Assembly (NCBI GenBank): GCA_014653605.1
Contig: JACWEG010000009.1
Coordinates: 1-32,503 of the forward strand
DNA length: 32,503 bases
Origin: Pelagibacterales bacterium SAG-MED37
GTDB taxonomy: Bacteria > Pseudomonadota > Alphaproteobacteria > Pelagibacterales > Pelagibacteraceae
Reading direction: 5' to 3'
Shown: in pieces, positions 16,410-24,198 of the stretch
How positions within the stretch are numbered: the first letter of the stretch is position 1
Layout of the letters: each line of letters starts with the position of its first letter
Program-made: the position numbers and the translations under genes
The notes under the pieces: generated by a model
What the model saw: only the letters and a program-made list of their open reading frames with translations
What the model was told of the DNA's origin: nothing
Databases searched by the model: none

Positions 16410-16909
16410 ATAAAAAAGTTGAAAGAAATTATTTAGAAATAACATCTCTTAAAGACCTTAGAGGCTCTTTTTATAATTCTGATGGGTATACAGTTGAAAT
16501 TGTTAATCCAGTAGATTTTCAATTAAATAAATTTTTTTACAAAAATATTGGCAAAAATCATAATTGGGTAGATAGATTGGTTTGGACTGAAAAACAGTGG
16601 ATAGATTATGTGTCCAATTCAAAAGTAAAAACTTATGTTTTAAAAGCAAAAGGTGATTTTGCTGGTTATTTTGAATTAATTTCACATTTTGAAGCTAATG
16701 AAGTTGAAATTGCATACTTAGGATTGTTAGCAGAATATCAAAATAAAAAATTAGGCTCATTCATTTTATCAGCAGCTATTAAAAATTCATTTTTAAAAAA
16801 ACCTAAACGAGTATGGGTACACACATGTTCATTAGATCACAAAAATGCACTCAACAATTATATCTCAAGAGGTATGAAAGTTTTTAAAACAGAAACAGTA
16901 CTTTATTAA
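16406..16909 (+). CDS. GNAT family N-acetyltransferase
   Basis: A 167-aa protein with a GTG start that overlaps the HIT stop. The C-terminal half fits the GNAT fold: VEIAYLGLLAEYQNKKLGSFILSAAI has the acetyl-CoA-binding Q/R-x-x-G-x-G/A loop in the form QNKKLG, followed by RVWVHTCSLDHKNALNNYISRGMKVF, the usual last strand and helix. The N-terminal half (WTEKQWIDYV) is less typical. The acceptor could be a protein N-terminus, an amino acid or a small amine; the sequence does not decide this. It is the last gene of the his string and ends 6 nt from lolA, which is convergent. Confidence 0.82.
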   Translation: MNKKVERNYLEITSLKDLRGSFYNSDGYTVEIVNPVDFQLNKFFYKNIGKNHNWVDRLVWTEKQWIDYVSNSKVKTYVLKAKGDFAGYFELISHFEANEVEIAYLGLLAEYQNKKLGSFILSAAIKNSFLKKPKRVWVHTCSLDHKNALNNYISRGMKVFKTETVLY

Positions 16910-16915
16910 ATCAAA

Positions 16916-17464
16916 TTATTTTTTTTGTGGAAGTAGAAATAAATTTTTTTTTAGCTTTTGATTTCGCTTAATTGATGAAAGATAAGTAATACTAACATTT
17001 TGATAAATATCAATTGTCTGCCAACCAATTAGGTTAAAGGTAGTTTTGTCAAAGAATAAATTTATTTGATTTTCATTTTCTAGAAAACTAAAATTTACAA
17101 ATTTTTTATCAATATCTCTTTCTTTCAAGTTTTTAATTTTTTTTAGTAAAAAATCTTTGTCTAAAATTGTGTTTAAAGGTGTTTTTTTCAATGGATAAAT
17201 ATAATAACTGCTTAAGGTTTTTATTACTAAAGACTTACCATTTGAAATTAAAATTTTCTTATTACTTGAATTATATTTACAATTAATTTTTCTGGGGTAT
17301 TCAATAATACAATTTCCACTCTCAATTTTTCCATTAATATTTTGTTCAAACTCAAAAGATATATTTTCAATCTCTGTAAGTTTTGAAATTATATTTTCTT
17401 TTATAGATGCAAAAGAATTTTTTGTTAAAATTAAAAAAAAAGCTATTAAAAATATTTTTTTCAT
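16916..17464 (-). CDS. lolA: Outer-membrane lipoprotein carrier protein LolA-like
   Basis: A 182-aa periplasmic protein. The signal peptide is MKKIFLIAFFLILTKNSFA, with likely cleavage after Ala19. The mature part follows the LolA pattern: ENISFEFEQNINGKIESGNCIIEYPRK (usual form FxQ...G.f...RPg.frw), a central YYIYPLKKTPLN and the late FNLIGWQTID block. LolA carries lipoproteins from LolCDE to the outer membrane. It is diverged, with no RPG. Its ATG shares one base with the ftsK stop; ftsK-lolA is a common alphaproteobacterial order. Confidence 0.85.
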   Translation of the reverse strand: MKKIFLIAFFLILTKNSFASIKENIISKLTEIENISFEFEQNINGKIESGNCIIEYPRKINCKYNSSNKKILISNGKSLVIKTLSSYYIYPLKKTPLNTILDKDFLLKKIKNLKERDIDKKFVNFSFLENENQINLFFDKTTFNLIGWQTIDIYQNVSITYLSSIKRNQKLKKNLFLLPQKK

Positions 17465-19587
17465 TAAAGAACATCTCTTTTGCCAACATGATTAGCTTTA
17501 CTAACAATGCCATCTGCCTCCATCATATCAATAATTCTTGCAGCTCTGTTATAACCAATTTGTAATTTTCTTTGTAAAAAAGAAGTTGAAGCTTTACCTT
17601 CAGATTTAATTATCTCCACAGCAGTCTGATAAAGTTCATCTTTATCTCCCTGACTTTTTGCAGACTCATTTATTTCTTTTTCATCAACAAAATTTAAAAT
17701 TTCATCTACATAATCTGGTTCGGCTTGTGATCTTAAAAAATTGTTTATTTTTTCTATTTCATTATCAGAAACAAAAGGAGCATGTATTCTCACAATTCTA
17801 TTTGCTGAGGACATGTATAACATGTCTCCTTTACCTAACAATTGTTCAGCTCCCTGTTCTCCTAAAATAGTTCGACTGTCAATTTTGGAAGTTACTTGAA
17901 AAGATATTCTAGTTGGAAAATTAGCTTTAATTGTTCCTGTTATTACATCAACGCTAGGTCTTTGAGTTGCCATTATTATATGAATACCAGCTGCTCTTGC
18001 CATTTGAGATAATTTTTGGATATAATTTTCGATTTCTTTACCTGCTACTAACATCAGATCGGACATTTCATCAACTACAACAACTATATAGGGCATAGGT
18101 AATTTATGTTTTGTATTATAACCATCAATGTTCCTAACACCCTCTTTAGTCATTAACCGATATCTACTCTCCATTTCTTTAACAACCCAACCTAAAACTG
18201 AAGCTGCTTTTTTTGCTTCAGTAATTACAGGGCAAAGTAAATGTGGAACCCCTTCATATGTAGATAGTTCCAACATTTTAGGATCTATGAGAATGAATTT
18301 ACATTTTTCTGGAGTATGTTTGTAAAGGAGTGATAAAATTATAGTATTTATACAAACAGATTTACCAGATCCTGTTGTTCCAGCAATTAGTAAATGTGGC
18401 ATTGATGATAGGTCACCAATTATTGGTGTGCCAGAAATATTTTTACCAAGCGCTATCGGTAATTTTATTTCTTTCTTTTTAAAATCTGTACTATTCAAAA
18501 TTTCACTTAAATAAACATTTTCTCTATGAGAATTAGGAAGTTCAATTCCTACTGTGCTACTACCTGGTATAGTTGCTATTCGGGCTGACTCTGAACTAGT
18601 ATTTCTTGCGATATCATCTGAAAGATTAATTATTTTTGAAACTTTTACGCCTGCTGCAGGTTCAAATTCATTAAGAGTAACAACTGGGCCATGACTAACT
18701 TTTTTGATTTTTCCATTTACACCAAAATCTAAAAGAATTTTTTCTAGAAAATCTGGATTGTTATTTGAGTTATTGTTTGGCTCAACTTTTTTCTTTTCAC
18801 TTGAAACTTTTAGCAAATCTATTGAAGGTAAAAAAAATTTATTTCTATTTAAAGATTTATTAGCATCTGCTTTAATAAACGGCAAGTCTTCTTGAATTAA
18901 ATCTTTTATCTCTTCTTGAGGTATAAATTCACTTATAACTTCATTCTGATTTGTATAATTCTTTGGACTTTTTTTGAAAATGAAATTTGTAAATTTTTTA
19001 AAACTTAAAAAAAAGCTTTTTAAATTAAAATTTATACTAATTAAGAAAAATAAAAGTGTCACTAAAATAAATAAATAGAATAAAACATCACCATATGAGT
19101 TGGTTAAATTTTTGATAAATGAGTCACTCAAATAGTTCCCAACAAATCCACCATTGCCATTTATATAAAGAGTAAAAGTGTTCAAGTAAAAAAGGCTAAA
19201 GAATACAGATCCAAAAAAAGAATAAACTACAATATAAAAAGTATTTTCAATTAGTAGAAAAATTTCTTTACGTTTAAAAATATTTATTCCAGTGAATATT
19301 AAGGTAATTGGAACTAAATAAGCAATTAACCCGATAGATTGAAAAATTAGATCAGATATAAAACTACCCTGATATCCCAATATATTCTTAATATCTGTAT
19401 TTTCTGGAAAAATAAAATTTGGATCTTCAGGAGAATATGAAATTAATGCCACAAGCATTAAAACACCAAATAGAAAAACTAAAATACCAAATATCTCAAT
19501 TAAACGCTTGATAAGAAACGTTAAAGCTGTGTTAGATAGTTTTTTTATATCCATTTTTGATGAATCAAATTTATCACTTTGTATCAT
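17464..19587 (-). CDS. ftsK: DNA translocase FtsK
   Basis: A 707-aa septal DNA pump that clears chromosome termini during division. Four membrane helices lie at about 27-50, 80-101, 116-140 and 165-186. A linker follows to about 275. The alpha and beta motor domains hold Walker A AGTTGSGKSVCIN (402-414) and Walker B VVVVDEMSDLM (502-512), with TQRPSVDVITG after it. The C-terminal winged-helix gamma domain (about 644-707, GYNRAARIIDMMEADGIVS) reads KOPS. Shorter than E. coli (1329) because the linker is small. Met12 (19554) is an alternative start. The 5' end lies 30 nt from the divergent UbiH-family gene. Confidence 0.97.
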   Translation of the reverse strand: MIQSDKFDSSKMDIKKLSNTALTFLIKRLIEIFGILVFLFGVLMLVALISYSPEDPNFIFPENTDIKNILGYQGSFISDLIFQSIGLIAYLVPITLIFTGINIFKRKEIFLLIENTFYIVVYSFFGSVFFSLFYLNTFTLYINGNGGFVGNYLSDSFIKNLTNSYGDVLFYLFILVTLLFFLISINFNLKSFFLSFKKFTNFIFKKSPKNYTNQNEVISEFIPQEEIKDLIQEDLPFIKADANKSLNRNKFFLPSIDLLKVSSEKKKVEPNNNSNNNPDFLEKILLDFGVNGKIKKVSHGPVVTLNEFEPAAGVKVSKIINLSDDIARNTSSESARIATIPGSSTVGIELPNSHRENVYLSEILNSTDFKKKEIKLPIALGKNISGTPIIGDLSSMPHLLIAGTTGSGKSVCINTIILSLLYKHTPEKCKFILIDPKMLELSTYEGVPHLLCPVITEAKKAASVLGWVVKEMESRYRLMTKEGVRNIDGYNTKHKLPMPYIVVVVDEMSDLMLVAGKEIENYIQKLSQMARAAGIHIIMATQRPSVDVITGTIKANFPTRISFQVTSKIDSRTILGEQGAEQLLGKGDMLYMSSANRIVRIHAPFVSDNEIEKINNFLRSQAEPDYVDEILNFVDEKEINESAKSQGDKDELYQTAVEIIKSEGKASTSFLQRKLQIGYNRAARIIDMMEADGIVSKANHVGKRDVL

Positions 19588-19617
19588 CTAATTTTTATTG
19601 TTAAAATTAAAAATATT

Positions 19618-20688
19618 ATGAAACTAGGTATAATAGGCGGTGGATTAACAAGTTTGAGTTTAGCTAAATCTTTAGTTAACCAAGGAATGATAGTTGATCT
19701 TTTTTTTACTGAACCTAAATCATATTTTAATAAAGGCAGAACCATTGGAATTTCAAAAGAAAATTTAGATTTTTTTAACAAAAATATTTTGGATATACGA
19801 AATATTACTTGGGATATAAATAAAATTGAAATTTTTTCTGATAAACTTTCCGATGAAAATATTTTGAATTTTGAAAAAAATAATGAACTGCTTTTTGGAG
19901 TAGTTAAGAATTATGAATTACAAAAAAAACTATTATCTAAGCTGTCTAGAGATAAATTATGTAACTTTAAAACAAAAAAAAATTATCAAAATTTGAAAAT
20001 TAAGGACTATAGTTTAATTATAAATTGTGACAGCAATATTGGAATCTCAAAAAAATTTTTTTTCAAGAAAATGAAAAAAAATTATGAGAGTTTTGCTAAT
20101 ACAGCTATCATTACCCATAAAAAGATAAAAAATAATATTGCAACTCAGACTTTTACTAGAAAAGGCCCTATTGCTTTTTTACCAATATCAGCAACTAAGA
20201 CATCAATTGTTTATTCTGTCAAAGGAAACCAGAATTTAGATTTAAAAAAATTAATTAAAAAATATAACAAAAAATATTCTATTTTGAAATTTAGTGATTT
20301 TGGTTCTTTTGAATTAAAAGCATCCAACCTTAGATCATATTATTATAAGAATATTTTAGCTTTTGGTGATTTATTACACAAGTTGCATCCATTGGCAGGC
20401 CAAGGTTTCAATATGACAATTAGGGATATAAAAGTAATTTTTGAGTTAGTAAAATTTAAATTAGAAATTGGATTAGAAATAGATAGTTCGATATGTATTG
20501 ATTTCGAGAAAAGAGCAAAACATAAAAATTATCTTTTTTCGAAAGGTATTGATTTAGTTTACGAGTTTTTTAATCTAGAGGGTAAAATAAATAATAATGT
20601 TTTAACTAAGTCCATCCAGTTTTTTGGAAAAAATAAATTTTTAAATAAATCTTTTGAAAAAATTGCAAATAGTGGATTGCAAATATAG
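19618..20688 (+). CDS. UbiH/UbiF family FAD-dependent monooxygenase
   Basis: A 356-aa flavoprotein. The chosen ATG 19618 gives MKLGIIGGGLTSLSLAKSLV with the Rossmann GxGxxG-type loop at the very start. An in-frame ATG 39 nt earlier would overlap ftsK and adds nothing conserved. The late block FGDLLHKLHPLAGQGFNMTIRD matches the second FAD signature (GDAAHxxHPxAGQGxNxGxxD), with D-A-A-H replaced by D-L-L-H. These enzymes hydroxylate the ubiquinone ring; which position is not shown. The middle is diverged and Lys/Asn-rich. Confidence 0.88.
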   Translation: MKLGIIGGGLTSLSLAKSLVNQGMIVDLFFTEPKSYFNKGRTIGISKENLDFFNKNILDIRNITWDINKIEIFSDKLSDENILNFEKNNELLFGVVKNYELQKKLLSKLSRDKLCNFKTKKNYQNLKIKDYSLIINCDSNIGISKKFFFKKMKKNYESFANTAIITHKKIKNNIATQTFTRKGPIAFLPISATKTSIVYSVKGNQNLDLKKLIKKYNKKYSILKFSDFGSFELKASNLRSYYYKNILAFGDLLHKLHPLAGQGFNMTIRDIKVIFELVKFKLEIGLEIDSSICIDFEKRAKHKNYLFSKGIDLVYEFFNLEGKINNNVLTKSIQFFGKNKFLNKSFEKIANSGLQI

Positions 20689-20690
20689 AA

Positions 20691-21338
20691 TTATTGAACG
20701 GTTGTATTATTATAATTATCGAAAGAGTAGGTAGTTAATATCTCTGAAATTTTAGTTTTTCTTAATTCTAGATTTTTTGCCTCTAACAAAATTTGTTTTT
20801 CTTCTAGAGTAAATGGTGATGCCATTGCTAAAGCGTTTATGGTTTCATCTAGACTTTGTTTTTCTAATGCTTTCCAATTAATTACAAATCCCCTTTTCTC
20901 AAAAAGGGTTTTAAGATCTTTAAAAATAAGTTTTAAATCCGAAAATTGAAGATTTTCTTTTTTACTATCCAGATCATCATAAAAATCAGTAAAGTTCACC
21001 TCGTATTCTCTATATTGTTTACTTGATTTGATTTCATTTATAATCTTAAATCTAATTAGTCCTTTAAGCTCTATCAAAAACTGACTATTATCATTTTCTT
21101 TAAAGCTCATTATTTTGCCCATACAGCCTATTTCATGTAATTTTGGAGCTTGATTAATATCCTCAGCAGATGTTCTGGGCTGGATCATTCCAATAAACTT
21201 GTTTGACCGCATACTATCATTAATCATATCAATATATCTAGGCTCAAATATATTCAGAGGCACTGTAGTTTTTGGAAAAATTATAAAATTACTTAATGGA
21301 AATACAGAGACTATTTTTGGCAAATCATCTTTTTTCAT
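20691..21338 (-). CDS. LON substrate-binding domain protein
   Basis: A 215-aa protein made almost entirely of the LON N-terminal (PF02190) fold. VSVFPLSNFIIFPKTTVPLNIFEPRYIDMI (11-40) matches PLfpLpnvvLFPg..lPLhIFEpRYr.mv. Next come FIGMIQPR and EIGCMGKIMSFKENDNSQFLIELKGLIRFKI. It has no AAA+ or protease domain, so it is not Lon itself. Such stand-alone proteins are common in alphaproteobacteria and of uncertain role, possibly substrate adaptors. The gene is convergent with the UbiH-family gene, 2 nt apart. Confidence 0.9.
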   Translation of the reverse strand: MKKDDLPKIVSVFPLSNFIIFPKTTVPLNIFEPRYIDMINDSMRSNKFIGMIQPRTSAEDINQAPKLHEIGCMGKIMSFKENDNSQFLIELKGLIRFKIINEIKSSKQYREYEVNFTDFYDDLDSKKENLQFSDLKLIFKDLKTLFEKRGFVINWKALEKQSLDETINALAMASPFTLEEKQILLEAKNLELRKTKISEILTTYSFDNYNNTTVQ

Positions 21339-21366
21339 ATTTTTAATATATCATATTTAATATTGC

Positions 21367-21395
21367 TTGAATTAAAAAAAACAACTATTTATACT
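21367..21395 (+). promoter_or_regulatory. Promoter for tRNA-Gly
   Basis: TTGAAT (21367-21372) and TATACT (21390-21395, 5 of 6 to TATAAT) are separated by exactly 17 nt. The expected transcription start near 21402 is 5 nt upstream of the mature tRNA. Good geometry makes this the best sigma-70 call in the window. Confidence 0.6.
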
Positions 21396-21406
21396 AATTT
21401 AATTTT

Positions 21407-21481
21407 GCGGGCATAGCTCAGTGGTAGAGCGTCTCGTTGCCAACGAGAAGGTCGAGGGTTCGACCCCCTTTGCCCGCTCCA
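21407..21481 (+). tRNA. tRNA-Gly (anticodon GCC)
   Basis: The cloverleaf folds fully. Acceptor arm GCGGGCA pairs with TGCCCGC (7 of 7); D stem GCTC/GAGC; anticodon stem TCTCG/CGAGA with loop TTGCCAA and GCC at 21439-21441; T stem GAGGG/CCCTT (one G-T pair) with loop TTCGACC. The discriminator is T and the 3' CCA is encoded (21479-21481). It reads GGC and GGU. The start of the second sulfotransferase gene is 14 nt downstream with no terminator between, so the tRNA is probably cut from a longer transcript. Confidence 0.97.
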
Positions 21482-21495
21482 TAAAATGTTTTTGA

Positions 21496-22338
21496 ATGAT
21501 AACTTGGATTGCATCATACCCCAAAAGTGGAAATACTTATTTAAGGTCATTATTATCAGCTTACTTTTTTTCAGATTCTGGTAAATTTGAATTTGATTTA
21601 TTGTATAATATTTTACAGTTTCCATCATTGAAATTTTCAAAGAACGACATGTCCTCAAGAAAAGAGACAGCACAAAACTGGATTTTAAATCAAAATCATT
21701 TTTTTAGTCATAAAGATGTTTTTTTAAAAACTCACAACTCTTTAGAGGAGTTTGATGGATATAAGTTTACTTCACAAAAACAAACTAAAGGTGCTATTTA
21801 TATAGTTAGAGATCCAAGAAATGTTATTTTATCTATGAGTCATCATTACTCACTATCTTACGAAACGTCATATGAAAAAATTGTTGATAAAAAATCATCA
21901 TTAATTGAAAAAACTTTTAATGAAGATCACAGTAATTTTACCTTTTTAGGAACCTGGTCTGATCATTACAAATCTTGGAGAGATAATAAAGATTTTAAAG
22001 TTTTATTCATAAAATATGAAGATTTTGAAGAAAATATTGTACCTGTTTTTAAAAAGGTAATTAATTTTATAAATGAACTAAGAAATGAAACAAATAAAAT
22101 CGAAGATAACAAATTTTTTAATGCAATAAAGTCCACAAACTTCGCAAGTTTAAAAAATAAAGAAAATACCTTAGGGTTTGAAGAAAGTGTTTATTCTGAT
22201 AAAGGAAAAAAAATTAACTTTTTTAATCTTGGATTTCAAAATAAATGGCAAAATAAACTACCAGATGATATAGTTAAGAAAGTAAATAAAAATTTAAATA
22301 AAGAAATAATAGAATTAGGATATAATTTAAATGAATAA
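21496..22338 (+). CDS. Sulfotransferase domain protein, copy B
   Basis: A 280-aa PAPS-dependent type sulfotransferase. The 5'-phosphosulfate loop SYPKSGNTYLRS (7-18), the KTH motif with the presumed catalytic His80 (FLKTHNS) and the 3'-phosphate loop YIVRDPRNVILSM (102-114) are all intact, as are LFIKYEDF and the late INFFNLGFQNKW. It is paralogous to copy A over its whole length, with long shared blocks at both loops. It lies directly behind tRNA-Gly and overlaps phhB by 8 nt. The acceptor is unknown. No PAPS-synthesis gene is in the window. Confidence 0.88.
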   Translation: MITWIASYPKSGNTYLRSLLSAYFFSDSGKFEFDLLYNILQFPSLKFSKNDMSSRKETAQNWILNQNHFFSHKDVFLKTHNSLEEFDGYKFTSQKQTKGAIYIVRDPRNVILSMSHHYSLSYETSYEKIVDKKSSLIEKTFNEDHSNFTFLGTWSDHYKSWRDNKDFKVLFIKYEDFEENIVPVFKKVINFINELRNETNKIEDNKFFNAIKSTNFASLKNKENTLGFEESVYSDKGKKINFFNLGFQNKWQNKLPDDIVKKVNKNLNKEIIELGYNLNE

Positions 22339-22666
22339 ACTTTTAGAAAAAAAATGCGTTCCTTGTGAAGGTGGGGTAGTACCATTTGATATTTCAGAAA
22401 TTCATAAATATCAAAAAATGGTAGATGGTTGGAATATTATCAAAGATAAAAAAGATATTTATTTTTTAGAAAAGCAATTTAGTTTCAAAAATTTCTTAGA
22501 TAGTCAAAAATTTGTTAATGCAGTAGGAAAGATATCAGAAGAAGAGGGACACCATCCAGAGATCACATTTGGTTGGGGCTATGCAAAAATCAATATAACC
22601 ACACATGCAATTGAAGGGTTATCAGAAAATGATTTTATTTTAGCGGCTAAAATTGATAAAATTTAG
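22331..22666 (+). CDS. phhB: Pterin-4a-carbinolamine dehydratase
   Basis: A 111-aa PCD/DCoH-family protein. CVPCEGGVVPF (9-19) is the family N-terminus, WNIIKDKKDIYFLEKQFSFKNF the first half of the fold, and EEEGHHPEITFGWGYAKINITTHAIEGLSENDF carries the paired active-site His and the third His. The enzyme regenerates tetrahydropterin by dehydrating the 4a-carbinolamine. No aromatic amino-acid hydroxylase is in the window, so the use may be another pterin. It overlaps sulfotransferase B by 8 nt and the purH 3' end by 4 nt (convergent). Confidence 0.94.
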   Translation: MNKLLEKKCVPCEGGVVPFDISEIHKYQKMVDGWNIIKDKKDIYFLEKQFSFKNFLDSQKFVNAVGKISEEEGHHPEITFGWGYAKINITTHAIEGLSENDFILAAKIDKI

Positions 22667-24198
22667 TGTCTAAAATGTCTAGTCTTGGAAAAGATTAATA
22701 CAGTACCTGTCGCATTAGCAAAGTTTATTACTTCTTTATCATTAATTGATCCTGAAGGCTGAACAACTGCAGAAACTCCTGCCTGGACTAATTTCTCAAT
22801 ACCATCAACAAATGGAAAAAAAGCATCAGACGCAGCTACAATCTCTGTCTTTAAATTCCTAAATTTTTTCATTTTATCAATAGCAATTTGGCAGCTGTCG
22901 AGTCTACTTGGTTGACCTGAACCAATACCCACTGTTGTTTTATTATCTACTAGAACTATTGCATTAGATTTTACATATCTACAAACGTTAAAAGCAAATA
23001 TCAAATTATCAAATTGTATTTTAGTAGGCTTCTTTTTTGAGACAATTTTAAAGTCATTTTTAGAAAATATTTTTTTATCTTCAGATTGTATTAAAATAGA
23101 ACTGTTAAGAGAATTAAATTTAAATATCTCATTTTGTGAAAAGTTAGATGAGTCAATAAGTCTTAAATTCTTTTTTGATTTTAATATTTTGAGTGCATTT
23201 TTTTCAAATCCATTAGCAATGATTACCTCAAGAAAAATTTTATTAAGTTCAAGAGCTAATTTTTTATCAATTTTAAAATTACAAGATACAATCCCACCAA
23301 AAGCACTTGTTGGATCACAAGCTAAAGCAGCTTTATAACTATCTAATTTATTTTTAAGAACTGAAACACCACAAGGGTTTGCGTGTTTTACTATAGCTGT
23401 ACCAATATTTTTTGGTAAGGTTTTTGATATCGCTAAAGCAGAAAAAATGTCATTATAATTATTATAACTAAGCTGCTTACCATGTATTTTATTAATTTTT
23501 AAACTTGTGTTTTCTGAATAAATAGCACTCATTTGATGAGGATTTTCACCATATCTTAATTTTTCTATCAAATTACCGTAAATAATTTTTTTTTGAGGAA
23601 AGTATGTTTTAGAGTCCACATTAAAGTAATTTGATATAACAGAGTCATAATAAGCAGTTTCTCCAAAAGCCAATCGTGACATATCTTTTCTAAACTTTAA
23701 TGTAGTGGATCCTTTATTCATTTTTAACTGGTCTATAAGTTCAGGATATTGTTTTATAGAGGTAATAACAGTTACATCACTATAATTTTTAGCAGATGCT
23801 CTGACCATTGCTGGTCCACCAATGTCAATATTTTCTAAAATTTCTTCATGTTTTTTTGTTTTTTCTAAGGTTTTTTCAAATGGGTAAAAGTTTACTATAA
23901 CTAAATCTATATTTTCGAACCTATTATTTTTAAGTTGTTTTTGATGTAATTTATTATTTCTTTTACTTAAAATTCCAGCATGAATTTTTGGATGTAAAGT
24001 TTTTACTCTACCTCCAAGGATTTCTTTGAAACCAGTAAAATCTGAAACCTCAGAACAATCAAATTTTAATCTTTTTATAGTTTTAAAGGTCCCTCCGGAA
24101 CTAATTATCTTCACTTTATTTTTTTTTAGAATTTGCAAAAGTGGCTTTAAATTTGACTTGTCAGATACAGATACTAAAGCTGATTTAATTTTTTTCAT
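22663..24198 (-). CDS. purH: Bifunctional AICAR formyltransferase / IMP cyclohydrolase
   Basis: The last two steps of IMP synthesis, in a 511-aa protein from the chosen ATG 24198 (MKKIKSALVSVSDK, like other PurH proteins). ATG 24201 would give an ATGA overlap with the upstream stop and is equally possible; a start at 24219 is less likely. The N-terminal IMP cyclohydrolase domain (1-190) has SSGGTFKTI, GGRVKTLHPKIHAGILS and NIDIGGPAMVRASAKN. The C-terminal AICARFT domain has LRYGENPHQ, IVKHANPCGVSV, SAFGGIVS and SDAFFPFVDGIE. It is normally regulated at transcription; no purine riboswitch is seen. It ends the yggT-rpe-heparinase-purH string. Confidence 0.96.
   Translation of the reverse strand: MKKIKSALVSVSDKSNLKPLLQILKKNKVKIISSGGTFKTIKRLKFDCSEVSDFTGFKEILGGRVKTLHPKIHAGILSKRNNKLHQKQLKNNRFENIDLVIVNFYPFEKTLEKTKKHEEILENIDIGGPAMVRASAKNYSDVTVITSIKQYPELIDQLKMNKGSTTLKFRKDMSRLAFGETAYYDSVISNYFNVDSKTYFPQKKIIYGNLIEKLRYGENPHQMSAIYSENTSLKINKIHGKQLSYNNYNDIFSALAISKTLPKNIGTAIVKHANPCGVSVLKNKLDSYKAALACDPTSAFGGIVSCNFKIDKKLALELNKIFLEVIIANGFEKNALKILKSKKNLRLIDSSNFSQNEIFKFNSLNSSILIQSEDKKIFSKNDFKIVSKKKPTKIQFDNLIFAFNVCRYVKSNAIVLVDNKTTVGIGSGQPSRLDSCQIAIDKMKKFRNLKTEIVAASDAFFPFVDGIEKLVQAGVSAVVQPSGSINDKEVINFANATGTVLIFSKTRHFRH

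Noticed and set aside
16503..16685. Minus-strand frame of 60 codons in the GNAT gene
   Set aside because: Shadow frame with no start context and no similarity to any family.
21389..21673. Minus-strand frame of 94 codons containing SNPRPSRWQRDALPLSYA
   Set aside because: This is the well-known false protein produced by reading the antisense of a tRNA gene; it also overlaps the start of sulfotransferase B.
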